Origin: Trichopria drosophilae
Lineage: Eukaryota > Arthropoda > Insecta > Hymenoptera > Diapriidae
Reading direction: 5' to 3'
Assembly: GCA_030407085.1 (NCBI GenBank)
Contig: CM059586.1
Span: 89,153,501 to 89,217,500, forward strand
Length of the DNA: 64,000 nt
Below the pieces are notes generated by a model, which saw only the letters and a program-made list of their open reading frames with translations, made no database searches and was not told the DNA's origin. The translations under genes were made by a program, and so were the position numbers. Positions 50,501-62,500 of the stretch are shown here, piece after piece (within the stretch, counting starts at the first letter, position 1; each line of letters opens with the position of its first letter).

Positions 50501-53500
50501 ATTTATTTTCACAATTATAAAATGTACGAAGAAATTCAAGAATGAAAAATGGTGTTTACTTACGCCTTTACAACTGTTGTGAACTGTCGAAAGTGATGCG
50601 ACGAGATCTTTTTGAATCTTTTTACGATTTTCACTTACGTACTGTTTACATACTTCACTTTCGCTTCCACAAATTTCTTCCAAGAATCTGTAGAAAATAT
50701 TTTTAAAATCATTTTTTTATTTTACTTTTAATGGATATTTAACCCTTTCCGTCACAGTGTGCCACCTTTTCTTCCTTAGTTTTTTCACATTTAAAAATCA
50801 GCCTCTCATGTTTTTTAAGTCGTGATTCATTTTCTACATAACTAAGGCATTTATTTATTAAATGCAAGACATCGCACATATTAAAATACTATAGTTAATT
50901 AATTATAAAGAAAAATATACCAAAAAATAAGTAGTTTTTGAAAAAAAAAAGCGTTTATGAAAAATAATTCCCTACAAACATAAACGGATAACTTGTTATT
51001 TACACGTTTTTGAGGTCGCTGAATACGATTCTGATGTCGGTTATCAAAAATTCAAAATGGCGGATCCAATATGGCGGACAAAAATTTGAGAATTGACGGA
51101 ATTCGCTTGAAAAAGGTTACTCGGGGTGTTTCGAGATCGCTAAATACGAATCTGATGTTAGTTTTCAAAAATTCAAAATGGCGGACAAAAATTTGAAAAT
51201 TGACGGAATTCGCTTGAAAAAAGTTACTCGGAGGTATTCGGGGTCGCTAAATACGAATCTGTTGTTAGTTTTCAAAAATTCAAAATGGCGGATCCAATAT
51301 GGCAGATAAAAAATTGAAAGTCTACTTAATTCGTTTGAAAAGAATTTCTCGGGGATTTTTGAGGTCGTTGAATACGAATAGCGACCTCGAAAACCCCCGA
51401 GTAACTTTTTTCAAGTGAATTCAGTGAAAAAAAAATGCGTGACTGAAAGGGTTAAACAAGTACAGCGGCCCTCCCCTTATTTTAACTTTTCGAGTCAAGG
51501 AAGATGGCAGCTTCTTCCCTTATTTTACCGCTTCCCCTCATCCTCAGCACTGGCAGTACAGTAGGACCTCTCTTAGTCTAATTAGTAAAGTTTTTCAAGA
51601 TGGCGCCGACCTCTCTTATTCTAATTTTCCCCTTACCCCCACTTACTTTGCTTGCGAGCTTGTGATTCGTGGACAATATTTTTCGTTGACTTTTCGTGTG
51701 ATAGTGGAAGAAGATTTGTGGGGGAACAATTAGAATAAGAGAGGCTGGACAATTAGAATAAGAGAGGTTCGAATAAAAGAGGTCCTACTGTATGAGAGAA
51801 TAAAAACAGAAAGGAGATATAGTGGTGTCCTTCTTCACCTGTATGCGCAAGCGCAAACAGCAGTCCGCACTCTTTTGAACGTGGCGAATGGTGGGGGAGC
51901 TCACGAGGGGAAGAAGTTAACATAAGGGACGAAAAAAAGTTAAAATAAAGGACGCAGTCAAAATAATAGGAGTTAAAATAAGGGGATGGCCACTGTACAT
52001 CGAATTTTAATTATTCTTAACATTGTCTCTAAGTTCTCAATAGAAATATAAACTAACCTGTATGCTTTCTTCTGTTCTTTATGGTTTTTAGCATCCGACA
52101 ACAATGGTACACACTTGTCATGTAAACTTTTTATTCGTTCTTCATCAGTATACTGAGTGAGAACTCTAATCAGATCGAAAACACTCTCTTTCGTATAAGC
52201 ATCGGTTTCTTCGGAATCAAGTTTAGTTAAAGCAGTGTTGAAAAATTCTCCCACCAATTCTTTACTCGTTATTGGCAGATACACCTGTACATAAAAATTC
52301 GTTAAACCCACGTCACAAAACATTAACCCTTCAAGTCCCAAATGTGCACAATTTGCACATGGATTTCAGCATCGTTTTATGTATAAAATAAAAATTTTAA
52401 AAAAATGGAAACATTTATATCCGACTAGTTTTGAGGTCGCTCTTTCGATTGGCGCTACTAAAATTTTCGAAAAATGACGTTCAACACAGTTTTTTTTTAC
52501 AAAAATATTGAAAAAAACGCGATTTTTTAGCTACAATTTTTTTTTAAATGCATTTGTAACTATGGTACCGGTTTCAGATCACCTTCTAATCTGTCAGAAT
52601 CGCGTTCCCGATTGTTTTACTTCAAAATTATACATTCACATATTTTGATTTATTTTGTTTTTCGTTTCAAAATGGTGTCTGAACGTTGAAAATTGTTCAC
52701 GGTGGGCTTGAACCAACTTTAAATAAAAAGTCTTCCGAAATGGGATTTTCGTGTTGGTTCTGGTACTGGTGACCTTCCTGAGTATTTTCATCAAAAAATT
52801 TAAAAAATCAGTCGGGCACATTTTTTTTAAATTGACATTTTGTAGTAAAATAGGAAAATTAATCAAATTACGAGTTATAACGTATACTCAACTATTCTGA
52901 AATGGGATTTTCTTGTTGATTCTGGTACTGTTTCATGTGTTGTATTTCACCACCAATATTTATTACTGCCAAAAAAAAGAAAATTGTTCTTGACCTACTG
53001 CCTCCACCAGAACTTCACTTACTATTAGGGGTAGTAAATGGTTTATATAATCAGATGTCAAAAGAATTTAAGGAAACAGCTTTATACTGGGCAAAAACGT
53101 GTAACGTTGAACGTGAAGTTACGAGCTTTAATGGGAACTCTTGTAAAAAATTATTAGATAAATTAGACAACTTGCGCAATAATTGCCCACTAGGATGTTT
53201 AAAATGCGTACAAGTATTCAGTGATTTTCGCGAAGTAGTTAAAGCATGTTTCAGTAAAATTTTAGATCCTGACTACGCCAAATATATAAACAATTTCAGA
53301 AGTAGATATTTAAGTCTCGGAATTTCAGTTACCCCCAAAGTGCATTGTATTTTTGTACACGTGCAAGAATTTTGCAACAAATATCAGTTAGGATTAGGAA
53401 TATTCAGCGAACAAGCTTTTGAATCGGTTCATCATGAATTTAATACTATTTGGCTAAAACACAAAGTTGGCCCAACACATTCGGACTACAAGCAACATTT

Positions 53501-56500
53501 ATTACGCGCTGTTTGCGAATTTAATGGTCTCCATTTTTAATATTTATTGTGACCGATATGTAAAAAAATGTTAATAAATATTAAGTTAAGATTGACTAAT
53601 GATTTATTATTTTCAATGATTTCACATATACGTGTTTTATTCGTTTAAGTTGAACAAAACTTTATCCTCATGTGTACACTAGATTTCAGAATTTATATTG
53701 TTTTATTAATAACCTATCATTAAAAACAAAATAATATATGTTTAAAATATTTAAGCATACGTTATACTTCATTTTATTAATTTTCTAATTTGCCTACAAA
53801 AAGTCAAGTTTTAGAAAAACGGCCCGACTGATTTTTTAAATTTTTTTATGAAAATACTCAGAAAGGTCACCAGTACCAGAATCAACAAGAAAATCCCATT
53901 TCAGAATATTTGAGTATACGTTATAACTCGTAATTTGATTAATTTTCCTATTTTACTACAAAAAGTCAATTTAAAAAAAAAGTGCCCGACAAATTTTTTT
54001 TAATTTTTTGATGAAAATACTCAGAAAGGTCACCAGTACCAGAACCAACACGAAAATCCCATTTCGGAAGACTTTTTATTTAAAGTTGGTTCAAGCTCAC
54101 CGTGTGTTAAAAGTGAAGAAAATGCTATTATTTCGGATCTGCTTTTCTTTGTAGTAAATCGTACGAATAAGTTATTACGAGTTTTGTATGACCTATTTTA
54201 ATTTACGGAAACAGTAATATCCCATAAAATCCAATTTCAAGATGGCGACTGTCATGTGCTCAGTAGAAATACGTGTATTTCGAGTCAACCGAAATTGGTG
54301 TGAAACTTGCTAATTACCATCTCATAGGTTACCGCTAAACTCAAATCTTGAGTCAGATTACCGAAATTCAAAATGACGGATCCAATATGGCGAACCCGTT
54401 ATGTAAAATTTCACATTTCTGGAACAGGAAGAATACTATCGTATTCCACTCAGATTTTCAAGTCAACATTATTCTTAAGATTTTTTTGATTATATAAATG
54501 GTTTTTGTGACAGTCGCCATCTTGAAATTGGATTTTATGAGATCAAAATAGGTCATACAAAACTCGTAATAACTTGTTTGTACGATTTTACTACAAAGAA
54601 AAGCAGATCCGAAATAATAGCATTTTCTTCACTTTCAAAAACTTTCAACGTTCAGACGCCATTTTGAAACGAAAAACAAAATAAATCAAAATAAGTGAAT
54701 GTATAATTTTGAAGTAAAACAATCGGGAACACGTTCCTGATAGATTAGAAGGTGATCTGAAACCGGTATCCTAGTTAAAAATGCATTTAAAAAAAAAATT
54801 GTAGCTAAAAAATCGCGTTTTTTTTAGTATTTTTGTAATAAAAACTGTGTTGAACGTAATTTTTGGAAAATTTCTCTCCTCAAACCGACCTCAAAACTAG
54901 TCGGATATAGATGTTTCCATTTTTTTTTTAATTTTTATTTCATACATAAAACGATGCTGAAATCCATGTGCAAATTGTGCACATTTGGGACTTAAAGGGT
55001 TAAATAAAATACTAACCTTAATTGTTTCCAAGGTAGCCAGTCGCTGACCTTCTTCTTCCGATCCCACTGGTTTCACGGTGTACAAATTGAAAAGAAGTGG
55101 CAAATAATTTTTAGCAAATCGTGCAAGCTCTTCTACATCTTCCTTATTATCATTTTCTACCGACTTTTGAATAAGTTTACGTAACGATGCCATTATTGAC
55201 AATCGTAAGTCTTTTCTACCAGCGATTGCTATTCCCAAAACTCGTGCAATATTCTACACAAATAAGTTTTACTTTAGAAGTAACCAAAATAAAATGATTA
55301 AAGAAAATAGAAACTACTTTTACCTTAAAACTGTCTTTGATGTCTTTTGCATTATTGCAAAAACTTGGAAGGAGTGCCCAAATCTGTGATGTCAGTAAAT
55401 TATGAGTGTGTGCCCCAATTCCATCATTATTCCCTTGTAATGTCTTTGATTTATGTCTAAACCATATTAGTAAATTAGCAATTATAATTAAATTAACAAG
55501 TTAATAGAAATAAAATACTCACTCGCACCGCTCTGCCAATGGTAACAAATCGCTGACAAAGTATGACAGACGAGCATTACTAATGCAATCTTTCAGAACC
55601 GGAAGTAACCAGCTTCGTCTCAAATCCACTACGTCATCACCAGTCTTCAACAAAATCATATTAAAATAACTGTTAACAAACTAAAGAAAATTTTACTTAC
55701 CTGCAGTGGAATAGCACTCAAAACAATTTCAGGTCCGAGGGATCTGACGGCTGCACCAACCGCATATTCGATTTCAGAATTGTAAGTAAATTTATGCGAG
55801 TCTCTGAGATCTGCCAATCCTTTCAATATATTTACTAATTCCTCTTCGCAGTGTGGACCTATCGTCTAAAAAATTTTATATTTAAAATGATTTGTATGAA
55901 ATATAAAGTAGAGTTTCTTTTTACCTGAAATACTACCGCCAAAATGTGCAATACTCGATGCCAAGCCAAGTTAAACTGATACTTCATACCTTGCTGTATC
56001 AGTAGAATTGTTTTTACTAAAGTTGGTTTATATCTGCAAGAATTAAGTGAAGTATAAGTAATAAAAACCTTTAAAATGTTATTTTTTTACTTCAATTATA
56101 ATCGAATTATTTAATTTATAATTAATACAAACAAATAGATAAAAAATATTTTGTATTGTATTATTGATTAATTAATCGTAAACTTACTTATTAACAGTTT
56201 CTTCATTTTCACATATTGGAGCAATGCAAGCTTCGAGCAAAGCTTTAATAGTATGAGTAGTTCCGGTTAGAACTTCAGTTTTATCCGACATCCAAAGATC
56301 GATACATTTTTCAATTATAGCGGTAATATTTGCTGCGCAGAGTTGTAATGAATTCCTAAAATCATATTTATTTTATAACCTACAATATTTACTTAAAAAA
56401 CTACCTAAAAAATAACTCTTAAAGATTACCAAAATTATTGAATCTACTTACACAGCCAAATTGCAATGAGCTTCCTGCATAACCGCAAGCCACGCTAAAG

Positions 56501-59500
56501 TTGGTTGCGTATCGCCAGGAGGTGGTTGGTAATCGTACAATGCGTTAATAATTTGAGCATTTAATTGAGCTGGTAAAACAGCTTCGACTGGTTTAGAGAC
56601 GAACAATCCGTGTAAAGTTTGGAAACAACACGATGTAACTAGTACATTATTCAGCGTCATGATACTGAGTAAACCTTCGCATACAGACTGAAACAGATTG
56701 TTTAAGTAGTACAAATATTGAGGAAATTAAATGTTAATAACTTAAAATTACCTTGACGTGAGCTTTCGGAAGTTGATGAATAATCTCCTTTAATAAAGTC
56801 AGAATATGTAAAGTACAGGTCATTTGACCTGGTTGACCTGTCATTTCCAGCTGCGTGAGACAATGTTTAGCTACTTGCGGGGCACATGGATGATAAGGCG
56901 GAGGATCGTCGCTTTTCATCATATCACTACCTATTGTAAAACATAGAGTAAATATTTGCGTCATTGAACATGTTTATTAAATTATTTACCTTTTAGAATT
57001 GCGCATATTCCATGTTGTGCAGCTTTTCGTACTCGTGGTTTCGAGTTAATAGTAAAGGCTAAAATAGCGTGTAAAACTTGCATAGTAGATGAATTTGACC
57101 ATGCTGCAGCTTCTTGAACTCGCAACAACGTCGACAGACAACCTATGGACTAAAATAAAATTCAATAATTTATTAATGAAGATGAATTTATCGTTCGGTG
57201 ATATTTCAATAAATAATAAATGAATTTATTGGTAATCCGAACCAATAGTGTCAGAGTTTTCCAAATTTCGTGCGACAAACATTTTGCCAGCCAATCAAAT
57301 TGAAACTCATTTTAGATGTGACATGAATTTTAAATTAAAGAATCTTAAGAAATTAATAAATAAAAATTAAAAAAGAATCTTAAAATTTTAAGAATCATTC
57401 TTAAGATTCTTTAATTTAAAATTCGTGTCACATTCCATCTAAAATGAGTTTCAATTTGATTGGCTGGTATATATTGGTTCGGATTACCGATAAATTCATT
57501 TATTATTTATTCAAATTCAATAATGTTGAAAATGCAAATTTTATATTAAATTGAATGCTGAGAATACTTACCAGTCGAGTAATCGCAAATTGTTCTTCCA
57601 ATGCATATTTAGACAAGATGTCGATGAATATTTTGCTGGCCTGACCGAATAAAACTTTTAAAACATTTTTGGGAACAGTTTTTATTCCCATTCCTAAAAG
57701 CGAAAGAATCGCAGTCACTGATTCTTCGCTCTCAGCCGTTTCTAGTATGGTTATCTACAACATTAACTGATTTTAGTAAATCTTCATACCAATTTAATCT
57801 CATTTAGGGAATGAGATGCACAAAAATTGTAATTAAAGTACAAAAATATTTACCAGAGCTCCAAAATACTCTGTCGATGTCTCCTCGCCTCCGTTTTGCT
57901 TAATTACTTCAGTTACAGCTGCTAATACAGCAAGCATTTCTTTATGAATTGCGGATTTAGATTGAAAATTATTCAAAAATCTAAAATAAAATTTGTATTT
58001 TATTACATAATATCTTTTGCAGATGATACAGCAATAATGTGCTCAAGAGGGTAAAATTGTTAAATCATTTCTTAAAAATTATAAACAGTATTATTCGATT
58101 TATATAATATACAATTATGAAGGTGTAAGCCCTATCTCTAAGATACCTTGATTAACATTTTAGAAATATTGCTAGAAAGAGAGAAAATAACTAAACAATC
58201 GGCAAGTTCAAAACTGCCAATATGACCCAAGCGTAGGGCACATTGGCGGTAGATGCAAAACTATGTTTATGTAGTAAATAAATCAAATCTACGACTTTCC
58301 TTCGTTTCATTACTTCCTATAAAAATTATCAGAGACATTTGCATAAATGTTTTTCTGTAATTTATCGGCAGTCCATGCCTTTGTAAATAAAACATAGATT
58401 TCACACTTGTGTCGAAAAGAACAATATTCTGCATTATCTTTATTTACCAAACTATGTATTTTTGTTGGTGAAACAATACTTTTGAACATTTTTCGACTTT
58501 TTACATTCCATTAATAAATAATTATGTTCCTGAGGGTCTTCCCGCCAAACTGCCCCATCCCGAGTTCGTAGGTTAAAAGGCGATTTTCGTAATGTCGTGT
58601 ATAAATATTACGATATTACTATTGTAGGCTTTAAACAGTGAGATTAGAGGAAGATAAATATATAAATAGTTACTTTGATACGGATCATAATATGAAGAAA
58701 TGTGAATCTTTAACTGGAAGTAATAAGTTACATTTCGTACACCAAATCAATTAATCCAAATTATAACGAAATTGAATAATATTAACAAAGCTATACTAGG
58801 GTAATACGATGCAGCTGGTTACAAAGAATATACTGTGTGAGGCACAGCATTTTTTGATGTGCAGAATTAGTTTAAAGAGCAAACCGCCAATGTGCCCCAG
58901 TCTCTCCTACATGAGAAGGAACATTAATGACAACTCAACAATACCTTATTACTATAAATTCTTGGATCATTAAATCTAAATAAAACAGTATATATGACAT
59001 TCTGAAACTACAAGGATAGTGTACCAGCTCATACGTCGCTTCAGCTAATTGGCAATTACATTAACAGAGTAGAAACAACTAAATATCTTGGAATCAAAAT
59101 TGACTATTGGATGAGATGGGAAGACCGTGTAAAATACATTTTAAGCAAATCAAGATATTTGATATTTATATTTGCTAAATTACAGAAAATACTTTCAGAA
59201 GATAACATGTTAATAATTTATCATGCACTGTTTGGTAGTTTTGACACATATGCAGGACTCCCAGTGCCTCGTCCCCTTCAGAAAAGGAAAAAAGGGAATT
59301 TGAACTTAAAAAAGGACTTGAGGTAGAAAAATGGACTAAAAAAGGACTAAAAATAGTTTTGATTTCAACTTTTTAATTGTAAGCCTGATACAATTATTAT
59401 ATTACAATTTATAATAAAAATGTTTTCGTTTGTTATCACAAGAGGAGAGTCCGGGCACAAAATCAGCTATATCAAACAAACGTTCAAAAATTCCTCAGAA

Positions 59501-62500
59501 ATTATTTCTTTAGTGATTTTTTAGGAGGAATTCAATGGTAATAAAATAAAAATCAAAAACAAATTTTTTTACCAAATCGGAAAAATTGTTTTTTTCTAAT
59601 AAAATGGAATTTTTTCAAATCCATACGTAATTATTTAGAAAATATGTTTTTCTGTTTTCCAATTGTTTTTTTTTTTAATTTTTAAAATAGATTAACAAGT
59701 TTGAATAGCCTTTATTCGGAAAAAAACAAATTTTTTCATGCTAAAACGTTTCATTTTGCTATTGTTGGACATCACCTTTTCAGATTTGGCTGCAAATTTT
59801 GTATACATAAAATATGTATTGAACCCTCTCTACCCAAAAAATTGAACTCTCAATTTTTTTAAAATTTTTCCACCCGTTTTCTTTTAATTTTTTCGTCGTT
59901 TTTAATTTAAACATTCAAAGCAAATTTGTTGAATAAAAAAACATATTTTCTAACTAATTATGGATGGATTTTAAAAAATTTTATTTTTTCAACGAAAAAA
60001 AAAATCTTTTTCATCAAACATTTTTATAAAATTGTTATTATATTACCATTAAATTCGTTGTAAAAAACATTTTTTTCGTATTTTTCAAAAGATTGTTTGT
60101 TATAGTTCCTTAAAGTTTCAATAACTTAGTTTTTCCATTTCCCTAAGTTGCTTTGCAACTTTTTCATAAGGGGTCTATGTATACAAGGAACCTATATTTA
60201 TAAAATCATAAATATGGAAAATTGTTTTGTTTATTTACAGTTTTTTATTATTACATAATAAAAGTAATCGTTTCTCAAAACATTTTGACAAAGTTTTTAA
60301 ATTAAATAGAGAAAAAAAATAATCATATAATTTTTGTTGCATACTACACACTGTATATGTATATTATAAAAGAATTTATAGATGAAAAACAACATGGATA
60401 TAATTTTGAATGGCTTCATACTATTTTTTAGTTTCTCCCAAGTTAAAACATAAGTAATATTATCATATTTCTTTGTATTTGAAAAATGAATTACTTTTCT
60501 TAATCAAACATTTATTCATACGCAGAAAACAAGACGTAAAAAGCCGCAGAAGGATAATTTAAATTTGAAAGGTTAAAAAAAGGATGTAAAAGGGACTTTT
60601 GACAAAAAAAGGAAATAAAAGGGACTAAAGTCGAAAAAAGAGACTGACTGGGAGCCCTGCATATGGTATAATTGCATGGGGAGGTGCCTATCCCAACGTA
60701 ATTAACACCCTGGAGCGCTTTCAATGCAGACTGCTAAAAATTATATTTAATAGAAAGTTTGATTTAAATGGAGTACAAGAGGAGTCAGACTTAAAGGTCA
60801 TTTATCTGATCCTTTTGGGCCTCTGTCCAGAGTCCTACAGGGATCACATTTTGGACCATTACTCTTCATACTTTTTGTTAATGAAATCGGATCTTTATTT
60901 AAATTTTCAAAGTTTTTGCTTTACACAGATGACCTGAAGATTTATTCAACAGTTAAATCTCTAAAGGACGCAGTAAAAATTCAACTTGATCTTGACGTCC
61001 TTCAAATGTCGTGCAACACAAATAATTTGATTTTGAATATTGACAAATGCAAAATCCTGAGATTTCATAACTCTCGCATGCCAATTTCTTTCAACTACGA
61101 GTAAAACATTTTTTCACTCGAAGTAGTGCTCTCTATGAAGGACCTAACGTTGGGAAAATGCATCGCGTTGTAATTTTACCACTTTCAACGTAGGGTATTT
61201 ACAAAACGTTGTGAAATTCCTAACCTAACATAGGAAATTCCCAATTTCATATAGACAATTTACAAGTGAGCAAATCACCATATTTTTACGAACGAAAATT
61301 ACAACAGATTTGTAAAATTTATTTCCATTTTTTACAGTACGCTTGTAATTTTACATTCCCTCAATTTTTTCACTTTAAAATCGATTAAAACACTCACAAT
61401 TTTTTCAATTATGCAATCACGTAAATTTACCACGAATACTACTGGTATTTTTGTTTCCGCCTTTTTCGCAGTCAATTTATATATCCATTATACACTTTAC
61501 ATACTTAAGATAAATTTCCTTCCGTTTTCATATATTATTTACCAGAAAAATGGAATTTCATAACGAAAATAACAGAAAATGTCATAAAATTGTAAAAACT
61601 AAGAAATGTAATTTTCCTTCCATTTCTCAGTCGGAAAGTGGAAACTTCACAATTTTGTTGTAAAATTACGGCAGTACTGGTAAAATTCTTAGTGAAATTG
61701 TAATTTTACACTTTTCAGAGTTGCGATTTTACACTGCCACACTGAAAAAAGTGGAAAGTAAAATTACATTTCAGTAATGGAATTATTTACAACGATTTTC
61801 GTGGTCAAATTACACACTTGTTGTAGTTCTCCAGTGATTTCTGAAGGTGTTTTACCATAAATAAAGTAATATTACAATAAAACTGTAATTTTACAACAAG
61901 AATCATAGGACACAAAAATACCAGTGATAATTATGGTAATTTTCCATCAGAAACTGTAAAAAATTTTACATTGTTTGTGTAATTTTCCTTAGAAAATCAC
62001 TGTACATTTACAAGCTCTACGGAAATTTTACACCGCTTTTTAAAGAAATTTTACATTGAGCAGGTAATACTTTACCAGGTATCGGTAACTTTCCTGCGAT
62101 TATCAGTGGTATTTTTGTGTCCTACGATTTTCGTGGTAAATTTACATCAACACTTTTTACAGTGCACTAGCGAACGAGCTCTTTTAAATCTCTAACACTA
62201 TGTCATATTAGCTCAGAATTAACAAATAAGAAACGATACTTTAACTTTAAGTAATTAAAATCTTACGACCTCTTAAAACAAATGACATGTCAAATACATG
62301 CATAAGAATGTACTTTTATTCATTTCATTTATTACCATTGTTTCTCTTCTTTAATCTTTTGATGTAAATATAGTGAATCGTTCTAAATATAGATGTGCCC
62401 ACATATGTGTATATAAAACTACTCCGTTTACTCTTCCAAATTTTTAACATAGCATAAAAGTGAACTTACCGACTAAAAGAAAGGTTTGAACAATTACTCC

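Larger units (their letters stand above)
52323..55003. mobile_element. TTAA-flanked foldback element filling RRP12 intron 13
   Basis: TTAA (52323-52326) CCCTTCAAGTCCCAAATGTG and inverted CCCTTTAAGTCCCAAATGTG TTAA (55000-55003). The arms are long: 52327-52697 plus about 54109-54270 against about 54490-54999. A related arm lies at 38819-39500. Removing the element leaves a roughly 55-bp intron. The right end lies only 13 bp inside the intron from the exon 13 donor. Confidence 0.88.
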
